Shown: positions 7,627 through 15,598 of the stretch, piece by piece
How positions within the stretch are numbered: the stretch's first letter is position 1
How the letters are laid out: the number at the start of each line of letters is the position of its first letter
Source: Pedobacter sp. PACM 27299
GTDB taxonomy: Bacteria > Bacteroidota > Bacteroidia > Sphingobacteriales > Sphingobacteriaceae
Assembly: GCF_001412655.1 (NCBI RefSeq)
Contig: NZ_CP012996.1
Location: 4,464,001-4,528,000, forward strand
Length of the DNA stretch: 64,000 nt
Direction of reading: 5' to 3'
Notes under the pieces: model-generated
The model's input: the letters and a program-made list of their open reading frames with translations, nothing else
The model's database searches: none
Told to the model about the DNA's origin: nothing
Made by a program: the position numbers and the translations under genes

Positions 7627-10215
7627 TTAGGGTTTGATGACTTTCGTTAACACTGTAGGCACTTGCAATAAATCGTAATCATGGTCGTAAATCAGGTACC
7701 TGTTTTGCCATTCCGGGGCAAACTTTTCTTTTGATGCACGCAGCCCTTTATAATGTGAAAATGACCTGATCTTTTCATAAGCAAACTTCATGGAACGCTC
7801 TGGGAAATTATGCGGGTCAATTAAGCCCGACATGGGTGCAAAGCCAAGGTTTACTTTCGTACAGCCTTTTGCTTTCAAATGCTCAAAAAGAGCAACCATG
7901 ATGAAGTCAATAATGCCATTTGGCGCGTCACTGGTTTTTCGGATCAAATCGTAAGTACCTTCTCCCGCTGCATAATCGGGAATCACATTCATAAAAGCGA
8001 CAATCTTCTCTTCCACATTTTCAACGGTAATGATGGTTTGCCCCTTTAATTCTTCCCAGTTGAACATGCCTTGTGAAAAGACCAGCTCCTCCCGGTCCAT
8101 ATCTTCCAGCCAGCCATCTGAAACGGATTTTATTTTTTGCAGCAAGCCATCTTTTATTGGTGGCTCGTAGATTTTAGTATGGTAGCCCTGATCGGCTACC
8201 TTTTTCAAGGCATTGCGAATAGATTTCTTACTTCCTCCTTCCAGAGAAAAGCTGGTCAAGTCTACCAGTCCCTCCTGCCCTAAAAACAAGCGTTTTTTTC
8301 CTAAGGCAAGAAAATCTTCCAGACTTTCTTCCGGAACTCTGTAATACAGGCTTTTCATTCCATTTTCAAAGCAATACCGATCAAAATCTTTGATAAAAGC
8401 CCTTCTGTTTTCAATTGCCGTCACCGGACATTCCAGGACTACCGCAAAATTTCCCGCAATTCTATAGGCCACAAAGCCTTCCATTGACTCTGAAAAATAG
8501 ATCAGTTTATCCTGATAAGTCTTAAAATAATCGATTCCTGAATTCCCATACTTTTCCAAAAGCTGATTCGCACGCTCAAATTCTGCTGCTGCTGTTTCAT
8601 CGCTGGAAATATATGGCCTGATGAGCGTATAGATTAAGAATCCAATCGATAAAAAGCCAGAGATATTGATGGAATACAGAAATCCACGGGCAAAGTGATC
8701 CATTGGCTGTAGGTCATCACTTCCGATCAGGATAAAGTTTTCCAAGGTATAACGAATAGATTGCAGCCAGCTGAAATCAATATTAAAATGCTTTTTATCG
8801 AGAAAATAAAAGCCAATTGTACCATAAATCATGATGCCGAGAATACTGAGCAAGGTAGTCTGGATACCAAAAGACCTGAGCTTCGCATTGTTTCGAATGT
8901 AATATTCTTTTCTGGAGGTCATCAGTATAATCATCACCAGCACAGAAAAGCCTGCTTCTTCATAGTCGATGGCCTTACTGAGGTGTCCTACTAAAGAGAG
9001 TAAACAAAGCGCCATGGCGAAATACCAGGCCATCCGCAAACCTTTCAGCATGAAAGCCGCAGTGACCAGTAGAAATAAACCGGCTACCAGCACAAAGTAG
9101 TTAGAGGCCGTAATCGCTTCCATAGGGATAAAATCCTTGACAAAACGCAATCGCGAATGGATCGCAGGAGTCAGTACAGACACCACATTGATCACCCCCA
9201 GCAAAAGTAAAAATAGTGCCGGAACAACCCTCATCAGCAGTTTGTTGATCCGAAAAAGGAAACTCATTGCTCCGATAAACATCGGAATCCAGAATTCCAT
9301 GAAACGGTAAAGAAAAGTTATAGATACTGCTTGCGGGGCAGAATAACCCAGGCGAATCAAGATGAAAGTCATCGATGCTTCCACCGCTCCCAGCCCCCTT
9401 AAAAATGGAGAGATGATTAGGAAAACAACGGCAACAATATAACTGATCACCGCAATCATCCAAGAAGCAGGCAGATCTAAAGCCAGCATAGCGATGTAAA
9501 TGTGAACAATCCCCACCAATTCAATCAGGCTGCTGTATAAAAACGTAGCAATAAAATGCTTGCGCTCAATCTGGTTATTTCTAAATTCTGCTGCATACAC
9601 CTCAATCACAGGAATGTATTTGATGATAAAGCGGTATAGTGGGCCTCTTTGAATCACCGAACGGTACAGAAAGTAAATGCCCAGCATTAATAATATAGCG
9701 GCGATTAGCCCAAACCATTCACCATAGCCGATACTTCCTTCCAGTATCGCGTAAATAAATACGGGTATGGCAATCACCAATACTGATAAAATCCCTACAA
9801 ATCCATAAATTGAAGAAGCAAAATTGATCTGAGATTTACTGACTCCTTTCTGCTCTATGGGACTGCTAAAAAAAGCAAGTGAAGAGACTCCTCCGGCAGG
9901 TAAAAATACACTGATAAAGTTACGTTTCAGAAAAAGTAAAGTGCCATCTCCAATAGAAATCTTACTGGAAACTGCCGCAAAAGAAGATCGGTACATCATC
10001 CCATGGATAAATACATACACGATGCTGAGCGCAATGCCGATCGTCATCCATACCCATTTGGCAGTACTGAGCAGATGCTCTACCTGCCTGATTTCCCCAC
10101 GTTCCTGCTTTATAAACCAGATAGCCAGCCCAATAAAGAACAGACTAAATACATAACTGGATATAATTTTACCATTCTCCCGTAAAAAGGGCACAAAGAA
10201 TTTCAGTCGCTTCAT
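7627..10215 (-). CDS. mprF: Bifunctional lysylphosphatidylglycerol synthase/flippase
   Basis: 862 residues, close to the usual MprF length (about 840-870). The N-terminal two thirds is a multi-span membrane flippase domain; the C-terminal ~300 residues form the cytoplasmic DUF2156/GNAT-like domain that transfers lysine from Lys-tRNA to phosphatidylglycerol. Recognisable segments include RNFISVFLPAGGVSSLAFF in the flippase part and GEGTYDLIRKTSDAPNGIID and KVNLGFAPMSGL in the synthase part. The enzyme adds positive charge to the membrane and lowers sensitivity to cationic peptides. It is the first gene of a two-gene unit with acvB. Whether lysine or another amino acid is attached cannot be decided from sequence. 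Confidence 0.93.
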   Translation of the reverse strand: MKRLKFFVPFLRENGKIISSYVFSLFFIGLAIWFIKQERGEIRQVEHLLSTAKWVWMTIGIALSIVYVFIHGMMYRSSFAAVSSKISIGDGTLLFLKRNFISVFLPAGGVSSLAFFSSPIEQKGVSKSQINFASSIYGFVGILSVLVIAIPVFIYAILEGSIGYGEWFGLIAAILLMLGIYFLYRSVIQRGPLYRFIIKYIPVIEVYAAEFRNNQIERKHFIATFLYSSLIELVGIVHIYIAMLALDLPASWMIAVISYIVAVVFLIISPFLRGLGAVEASMTFILIRLGYSAPQAVSITFLYRFMEFWIPMFIGAMSFLFRINKLLMRVVPALFLLLLGVINVVSVLTPAIHSRLRFVKDFIPMEAITASNYFVLVAGLFLLVTAAFMLKGLRMAWYFAMALCLLSLVGHLSKAIDYEEAGFSVLVMIILMTSRKEYYIRNNAKLRSFGIQTTLLSILGIMIYGTIGFYFLDKKHFNIDFSWLQSIRYTLENFILIGSDDLQPMDHFARGFLYSINISGFLSIGFLIYTLIRPYISSDETAAAEFERANQLLEKYGNSGIDYFKTYQDKLIYFSESMEGFVAYRIAGNFAVVLECPVTAIENRRAFIKDFDRYCFENGMKSLYYRVPEESLEDFLALGKKRLFLGQEGLVDLTSFSLEGGSKKSIRNALKKVADQGYHTKIYEPPIKDGLLQKIKSVSDGWLEDMDREELVFSQGMFNWEELKGQTIITVENVEEKIVAFMNVIPDYAAGEGTYDLIRKTSDAPNGIIDFIMVALFEHLKAKGCTKVNLGFAPMSGLIDPHNFPERSMKFAYEKIRSFSHYKGLRASKEKFAPEWQNRYLIYDHDYDLLQVPTVLTKVIKP

Positions 10216-10276
10216 TATTTTAATTGGATAATCCGTATCGGTCTTACCTAAATATACGGCTTATCTGGAAAATTAA

Positions 10277-10294
10277 TATGAAGAAATCTTCATA
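10277..10294 (-). terminator. Weak hairpin after the VOC gene
   Basis: Arms TATGAAG/CTTCATA with an AAAT loop, just beyond the VOC stop codon on the minus strand and followed by a T-rich stretch. The stem is AT-rich, so it may be a weak terminator or only a local palindrome upstream of mprF. Confidence 0.35.
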
Positions 10295-10302
10295 CTAGGA
10301 AA

Positions 10303-10752
10303 TTAAAAAGGCTGACCTTCCAAAAATTCAATCACCTCTCCATTTGGACTATAAACTAAAGCATTTCGGACATTTACCGGAGGCTGCCCCAGTGACAGGC
10401 TCATTGGAGCAATATAAGGACTTGCCCCCGCAAGCAAACAACGCTCATAAGCATCTGCCGCATCCACCACGCTCATCGCCAGATGTAACAAAGCGCCGGT
10501 TTTAACCGCTTCCCCAACTTTTACGGCCTCACCTTCCATGGGTACTTCCGCAGCCCCATCAAAGATTTCAATAAAAGTCTGGCCGTTCCAGGATTTTATC
10601 ATTACCGCCTGTTTGATGTTAAACTCCGGCAAAGTCCAGGTATGAACTACAGAAAAATCTAATGCATTTATATAGAATTCCAGTGTTTTATCGAAATCCC
10701 GGGCGCGAATAGCCAGGTGGTGTAAACCTTTAATTTTACTGCGTTCTGTCAT
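10303..10752 (-). CDS. VOC family (glyoxalase/dioxygenase fold) protein
   Basis: 149 residues, one vicinal-oxygen-chelate unit. The N-terminal strand has the GLHHLAIRARD motif with candidate metal ligand H11 or H12; a second His lies in LLHLAMSV and a Glu in VIEFLEG near the C-terminus. These are the expected metal-ligand positions, so an active metal enzyme or a lactoylglutathione lyase-like role is possible; the substrate is unknown. The gene is divergent from an HxlR regulator with a 72-base gap, which suggests that the regulator controls it. HxlR regulators often sense reactive electrophiles, which fits an aldehyde- or quinone-detoxifying role, as an inference only. Confidence 0.88.
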   Translation of the reverse strand: MTERSKIKGLHHLAIRARDFDKTLEFYINALDFSVVHTWTLPEFNIKQAVMIKSWNGQTFIEIFDGAAEVPMEGEAVKVGEAVKTGALLHLAMSVVDAADAYERCLLAGASPYIAPMSLSLGQPPVNVRNALVYSPNGEVIEFLEGQPF

Positions 10753-10771
10753 AGTTCCTATTATTTTTATC

Positions 10772-10779
10772 CAAATTTA
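10772..10779 (-). promoter_or_regulatory. -7 promoter element of the VOC gene
   Basis: Read on the minus strand this is TAAATTTG, a perfect match to TAnnTTTG, 19 bases before the VOC ATG. It lies between the VOC start and the HxlR operator candidate. Confidence 0.5.
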
Positions 10780-10805
10780 CAGCTGAAAAGACCTAGAAAA
10801 CGACA

Positions 10806-10821
10806 CTTACAAAATTGTAAG
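10806..10821. promoter_or_regulatory. Candidate HxlR operator
   Basis: A perfect inverted repeat, CTTACAA-AA-TTGTAAG, ending 3 bases before the HxlR ATG and about 27 bases upstream of the VOC -7 element. Its size and symmetry suit a winged-helix dimer. Binding here would block HxlR translation or transcription and could also affect VOC. Confidence 0.55.
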
Positions 10822-10824
10822 CCC

Positions 10825-11193
10825 ATGAGGAAAAGCAGTTCAACAAATTACGAAAACGAGCAGGTCTTACATGATTTTTGCGATGCTGCATTTGCCCTGT
10901 CGGTATTGAGCGGCAGGTGGAAACTGACGATTCTTGTGAAGTTAATGAAACAGGATTTGAGGTTTGGGGAAATAAAATTGATGATTCCGGAAATCACAGA
11001 AAGGATATTGGCCTTACAATTGAAGAATCTGGAGCAAGACCAGCTGATCTTCAAAATACAGCATACATCCGACAAAAAGGCACCTATTTACCGATTAAGT
11101 TTAAAAGGAAAAAGTCTGGAGCCTGTCATCAATAGCCTGGCAAAATGGGGAGAAAAGTATAAGCAATGCCCGCCGGAGCGGGTCATTACCTAA
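10825..11193 (+). CDS. HxlR family winged-helix transcriptional regulator
   Basis: 122 residues with the HxlR signature: LSGRWKLTILVKLM, then RFGEIKLMIPEITERILALQLKNLEQDQLI, the recognition helix and wing of the winged helix-turn-helix. A Cys at residue 19 (DFCDAAF), just before the DNA-binding domain, is where several redox- or electrophile-sensing members keep their reactive Cys. The inverted repeat just before its start suggests autoregulation, and the divergent VOC gene is the likely target. It converges on the DUF3347 gene with an 11-base gap and no hairpin between them. Confidence 0.9.
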   Translation: MRKSSSTNYENEQVLHDFCDAAFALSVLSGRWKLTILVKLMKQDLRFGEIKLMIPEITERILALQLKNLEQDQLIFKIQHTSDKKAPIYRLSLKGKSLEPVINSLAKWGEKYKQCPPERVIT

Positions 11194-11204
11194 ACCTAAT
11201 CTTC

Positions 11205-11759
11205 TTATTTTATAGTTTCTTTAACTTCTCCGCAAGTCAGCATAGATTCACCATAATATGGATTCTTAATGTCTTTCTGATTGCTCAGCCAGGAAGCGCC
11301 TTTATCATTCATTGCCATTGGGCAGTATTCTACATAAATCTCACCTCCTGTTACTCCAGAAGCTTTTGCTCTTTGGATAAAATCGTCACTCAAAGCCGCA
11401 TACGCAACTCTTTGCACCTCAATATCAGTCGCATCGCCAATTTTGGCAGTCAATGCCAATAGCCCTGCTGGGTTCGATAATTCTTTTGCCCCCAGTTCAA
11501 TCGCCTGAGCAGCAACTTTTGCTTCTGCTACATCACCATTCGTTAAGGCGGTAGTCAAATGAATATAATGAGGATACACTGCATTCAGTTTATCGTCTTT
11601 TAGGCTCACCTGGCTGGTCGTAACAGCTACAGCTGTCTTTCCTTCTGCCGTATGATCATGACCTTCATGAGATTCTTCTGCAGGTTTCTGCGTATTTCCA
11701 CAAGCCGAAAGTAAAGTGGCTGCAGCAATGGTAATGGCTAAACTTGTGATTGTTTTCAT
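11205..11759 (-). CDS. DUF3347 lipoprotein of the copper efflux operon
   Basis: 184 residues with a lipoprotein signal (LLSAC, Cys20). A His-rich stretch (EESHEGHDH) follows the lipid anchor. The DUF3347 domain shows VYPHYIHLTTAL, then YCPMA, WLS, NPYYG and MLTCG, the family's conserved Cys/Met/His positions, which suit copper binding. It is the last gene of the Cus operon, 7 bases after the second adaptor. The likely role is periplasmic metal capture or delivery to the pump, like a functional counterpart of CusF. That role is inferred from position and residues. Confidence 0.85.
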   Translation of the reverse strand: MKTITSLAITIAAATLLSACGNTQKPAEESHEGHDHTAEGKTAVAVTTSQVSLKDDKLNAVYPHYIHLTTALTNGDVAEAKVAAQAIELGAKELSNPAGLLALTAKIGDATDIEVQRVAYAALSDDFIQRAKASGVTGGEIYVEYCPMAMNDKGASWLSNQKDIKNPYYGESMLTCGEVKETIK

Positions 11760-11766
11760 GTTATTG

Positions 11767-12993
11767 TTAATTTAATTTTAAACCTTCTATTGGATTCTTT
11801 CCTTTTTTCAAAATATATTCACTGTACAGTAGGTAAGCACCTGTAACTACCACCTGTTCTCCTCCGGATAAACCGGCGGTGATCTCTACCTGATTGTCGT
11901 TCTCCTGACCGGTAGTCACGCGTTTTGGCTCAAAGCTGTCTTTTCCACTTTTCAGCCAAACATGCATGCCTTTACCATCTCTGATTACCGCATCTACCGG
12001 CAAAGTCAGCGCGCTGGACTTCTGATTTCCCGTAGGGACAAAAACATTGGCCTGAGCACCCGGCTGCCATTGCTGGTTTGGGTTAGGAATACTGCCCCTG
12101 ATCTGCGTCAGCTGAGTACCTGAAAGTAAGGAAGGCGTAATAAAATCAATGGTCATTAGCTGAGGCTGATCTTCCCAGCCAGGAATCACCACTTTCACTT
12201 TCTGTCCTTCTTTGATACTGCCTGCTTCATTTGGATAAACATCTGCTTCTACCCATAATTCCCCGTAGCCTTCCAGCCTCATAATTGGACCGCCTTCTGA
12301 TACATATTGCCCTGGTGTAACTGAAATCTCCGCTACCAAGCCTCCTTGCGGGGCAAAGAAAGTCACATAAGGATTTTTCTTCTGACTCGTCAATAACGCT
12401 TGTAATTGACCTGGCGACTGTCCATACAGCAATAGTTTCTGCTTCGCAGATTCCACCAGCTGCTGTTCAATTTTATCCCCTGGAAATTGCTTTTGCTGTG
12501 CTACAGCCATCAGGTATTCCTGCTGTAAAGCCGCTAACTGCTCTGAATACAATTGGTATAATGGCTGTCCTTTTTTTACGCGGACACCTGTTTCCCGAAC
12601 ATACAGCTGCTCTATTCTGCCTGCGATGCGACTTGATATGTAACTGCTTTGCGCAGGGTCAATCGTCAGTCTGCCATTCAACTGCTTATTTCCTCCCAGA
12701 TGGTTTGAACCAATCATAACCGTAGTAATATTGGCCAGGAGCTGTCTTTTCTCATCGACTTTTAAAGCCTTATCATTGCTATTCTTTTCAAAAGGCACTA
12801 AGTCCATCCCACAAATCGGGCAAGTTCCCATCTCTTCCTTGATCACCTGAGGGTGCATTGGACAAGTATAAGTCTGTTTTTTTGCGGTAACTCCAGCCTT
12901 CGTTTCTTTTACTTCGCTTTTACAAGCGGCAACGAATATGGATGGAACCAGGGCAATCATGGCAAACCGTTTTATAAATAATTTCCGTTCCAT
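11767..12993 (-). CDS. cusB: RND efflux periplasmic adaptor with heavy-metal-binding domain (CusB-like, second)
   Basis: 408 residues with a lipoprotein signal (VAAC). Next comes a heavy-metal-binding domain with YTCPMHP and CPICGMDLVP motifs (about residues 41-68), then the membrane-fusion core: hairpin entry SRIAGRIEQLYV, a coiled-coil segment, and the barrel and membrane-proximal domains. The core would link the inner membrane pump to the outer membrane channel, and the HMBD suggests copper or silver. It is the second of two adaptor genes in tandem, 3 bases after the first. The two are related only in the core, so they are not a recent duplication. Confidence 0.9.
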   Translation of the reverse strand: MERKLFIKRFAMIALVPSIFVAACKSEVKETKAGVTAKKQTYTCPMHPQVIKEEMGTCPICGMDLVPFEKNSNDKALKVDEKRQLLANITTVMIGSNHLGGNKQLNGRLTIDPAQSSYISSRIAGRIEQLYVRETGVRVKKGQPLYQLYSEQLAALQQEYLMAVAQQKQFPGDKIEQQLVESAKQKLLLYGQSPGQLQALLTSQKKNPYVTFFAPQGGLVAEISVTPGQYVSEGGPIMRLEGYGELWVEADVYPNEAGSIKEGQKVKVVIPGWEDQPQLMTIDFITPSLLSGTQLTQIRGSIPNPNQQWQPGAQANVFVPTGNQKSSALTLPVDAVIRDGKGMHVWLKSGKDSFEPKRVTTGQENDNQVEITAGLSGGEQVVVTGAYLLYSEYILKKGKNPIEGLKLN

Positions 12994-12996
12994 ATT

Positions 12997-14238
12997 TTAA
13001 TGCTCCTTATTTTGTGTCATTTTAATAAAGCTCTCGCTGTCTACCAGATAAGCGGCATTTTTACTGATATTCCAGCTACTGATGTCCTCTTTAACCTGTA
13101 CTTTTCCAGCAATGCTGATGCCTGCATCTACCAATTTTGGGATAAACACATTTCCTTCTTTTTTAAAGACTACGCGTTTATTTCCTACGGAAACTACTGC
13201 CTCTTCGGGCAGCCACCAGGATGCCGATAATTGCACCGGAATCCTTGCTGTTACCAGCTGACCGACCTTAATCTTTGGATTGTTCAAATAAGCCCGGGCG
13301 ATCGTGAAGTTTTCCCCGTTCCTGAAAGTCGGCTGAATCAAACCTATTCTGGCGGTCTGGCTTCCTGATTTGTCTGACGTTTTATAAAAGACAAACTTAC
13401 TGCCGACCTTCAAATGGGCGGCTAATGCTGCTTTCAATGAAAACTCTGCCACCAATTGATCCGAGCTATATACTGTAAAAAGAGATGCACCTGCACTTAC
13501 ATATTGTCCTTCTCTTAATAAAACCGGCGAATTAACTGGTGCTGCAGGACTGGTTGGCGTTGAGGCAGTTGCCGCATCACCACTCATACTGCCCATACCA
13601 TCGCCACCTGCAGGAGCAGAGGAAGAAGCCGATGGACTTGCAATTGCGGTGGCAGCCGATTTCTCCAGAATATATCCGGAAACATTGCTGTATACAGGAA
13701 TGCGGTAACTTGGTGTACCGCGTTTTAACAAAGCAGTAATTCCGGAAGAAGTCATGCCCAATAACATCAGGCGCTGTTTTCCTTTCTCCAACATCACCGG
13801 ATCATTTCCAGTACGGTAAATGAAGAGCAATTCCTGCTGTGCAGCAGCCAGATCCGGCGAATAAATCTCCATGATCAACTGCCCTTTTTTCACCGGCTGG
13901 TAATTGTATTTAATCCATAGCCGCTCTATTCTTCCCCCGATTTTACTCGAAATGATATGTTGATTTCTAGTATCATAATTGACAATCCCCTGCACCTCTT
14001 CCGTAAAGATCCTGCTGCCATATTCCGCTTTAATCAGGGGAAGTGAAGACACCACCTGCTCATTTGAAGGCTTCAATAGGTGAAAAAGATTGCTGTCTAA
14101 ATTTACCGTTGCAGGGTCATGATGACTATCTAATTTCTTTTTCTCTTTACAAGCGCTCAACCAAAGCATACTGATCGCCGCCAATCCCATAAAAACACGT
14201 TTGTTTATGCCGGGTTTAACGATATAATTCTTTCTCAT
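12997..14238 (-). CDS. cusB: RND efflux periplasmic adaptor (CusB-like, first)
   Basis: 413 residues, lipoprotein signal with LSAC near residue 30. The membrane-fusion core starts at SKIGGRIERLWI, and the lipoyl-like, barrel and proximal domains follow. Unlike its neighbour it has no CPMHP/CPICG domain; instead an inserted Ser/Ala/Met/Gly-rich linker (around GGDGMGSMSGDAATAS) interrupts the lipoyl region and might bind copper through Met, as an inference. The start at 14238 overlaps the upstream cusC gene by 23 bases; a second ATG at 14190 would still keep a usable signal peptide and remove the overlap. It likely works with the second adaptor in one pump, as in TriABC of Pseudomonas, which needs two adaptors. 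Confidence 0.88.
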   Translation of the reverse strand: MRKNYIVKPGINKRVFMGLAAISMLWLSACKEKKKLDSHHDPATVNLDSNLFHLLKPSNEQVVSSLPLIKAEYGSRIFTEEVQGIVNYDTRNQHIISSKIGGRIERLWIKYNYQPVKKGQLIMEIYSPDLAAAQQELLFIYRTGNDPVMLEKGKQRLMLLGMTSSGITALLKRGTPSYRIPVYSNVSGYILEKSAATAIASPSASSSAPAGGDGMGSMSGDAATASTPTSPAAPVNSPVLLREGQYVSAGASLFTVYSSDQLVAEFSLKAALAAHLKVGSKFVFYKTSDKSGSQTARIGLIQPTFRNGENFTIARAYLNNPKIKVGQLVTARIPVQLSASWWLPEEAVVSVGNKRVVFKKEGNVFIPKLVDAGISIAGKVQVKEDISSWNISKNAAYLVDSESFIKMTQNKEH

Positions 14239-15598
14239 AATCTACGATCATTAAATAAAGTTTCAATTTCTCATCCAATACATTGGCTTGCATCATCGTT
14301 AAAGCCTCCCAGGTACCGATCACTTCCGGCAATTCCATCTTATTTTCACGGTAGCTCAGCATACTCACATCCATGGTTTTTTTTAAGGTTGGAATAATTG
14401 TTTTTTCCATCGCATCGATCCGTTTTTCCATAGACTGAATCTCATACTGCATCCCATACAGCATGCCCTGTGTTTCCTGAAGCATGGCTGCTTTTTCCTT
14501 TTCCATTGCCAGCACTTCATATCCCATGCCCTTTACTTCTGATTTATACATTTTAGAAGACCAAGGGGCGATTGGAATACTCACCATTCCCATGATACTA
14601 TAGGCTTTAGGCATCATTTTCGTTAAGGGCGACATGTGGTCAAAACGCAGTTTGAAATCTGGATTGGCCTGTTTCTGCATGGCTTCAATGTTCAGTTTCA
14701 TCGACTGAATGCTGAAATCCATTTTCTCAATATCTTTCCTCACCATGGCCAGACTACCCGTATCAATTGCCGCAGCAGGCACATAAGTAGGCTGATAAGT
14801 GGAATCAATTGCAAAGTCCATATTGCCTGGGTTGTTCATCAAGCTGTTCAACCAGGCTTTAGATTTCGCCATATCCCCTTCCATCATCCGGATCATATTT
14901 CTATTCTCCTCTATTTTTGCGGTAGCGCGATACACGCTGCTCAATTTCGACTGATTAAAAGGGTACCTGATCTCTTCCACCTTTTTCATGGTTTGCATGA
15001 TCTTTTCATTTTCTTTCAATACGGCAATTCTTTGCATAGCAACCAGCCAGCCAAAATACAGGCGTTTGGCCTGTGCTTTGTATTCATTGAGTGTCACCCC
15101 TCTGGTCGCATTTTCAACCTTCCCTTTCGATTCAATGAATTTCTTGTTGGCTTTTAGCTTTGCGGGATTAGGAATATCCTGCTCCAGCTGTACCATAATC
15201 GATCCTTTATCGCCTTCGTCCATGATCATCTGACCAGGATATGGCGTCATAAAGGTTCCTACACCAACCATTGGCGCCATCCATGCTGTGGCCGCATTAG
15301 CCGTATGCTTAAAGCTTTCTGCCCTTAATCCATAAGACTGCAGCAGCAAGTTGTTACTGTCAATTCTTTTCAAAATAATATCCAGGGAAAGCACGGGCTT
15401 CTCCTGCATCATTTTTTCTTGAAGCAGCACAGATTTTTCTGCGGAACCCCTCGGCTTCAGTTGCGAAACCATCGACTGTACTTGCGGACACTCCTTTTTC
15501 GCTTCATTTTTCAGCTTCGAAACCGCTGGTTTTTCCTGTGCTAACGCAGCAAAAGGCAACATACATACCAATGCTGTTATTCTTTTAATGGTGTACAT
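14216..15598 (-). CDS. cusC: TolC family outer membrane channel of the Cus system
   Basis: About 460 residues from the ATG at 15596-15598, which gives a good signal peptide (MYTIKRITALVCMLPFAALAQ); a start 21 bases earlier is possible but less likely. The coiled-coil outer membrane efflux protein repeats are visible, with long Met-rich helices (for example EGDMAKSKAWLNSLM and MMQANVLDEKLKLY). Met is unusually frequent, as in copper-handling proteins. It overlaps the end of the pump gene by 14 bases and the first adaptor by up to 23 bases, so translation is probably coupled. It would form the exit duct for copper or silver. Confidence 0.88.
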   Translation of the reverse strand: MYTIKRITALVCMLPFAALAQEKPAVSKLKNEAKKECPQVQSMVSQLKPRGSAEKSVLLQEKMMQEKPVLSLDIILKRIDSNNLLLQSYGLRAESFKHTANAATAWMAPMVGVGTFMTPYPGQMIMDEGDKGSIMVQLEQDIPNPAKLKANKKFIESKGKVENATRGVTLNEYKAQAKRLYFGWLVAMQRIAVLKENEKIMQTMKKVEEIRYPFNQSKLSSVYRATAKIEENRNMIRMMEGDMAKSKAWLNSLMNNPGNMDFAIDSTYQPTYVPAAAIDTGSLAMVRKDIEKMDFSIQSMKLNIEAMQKQANPDFKLRFDHMSPLTKMMPKAYSIMGMVSIPIAPWSSKMYKSEVKGMGYEVLAMEKEKAAMLQETQGMLYGMQYEIQSMEKRIDAMEKTIIPTLKKTMDVSMLSYRENKMELPEVIGTWEALTMMQANVLDEKLKLYLMIVDYEKELYR

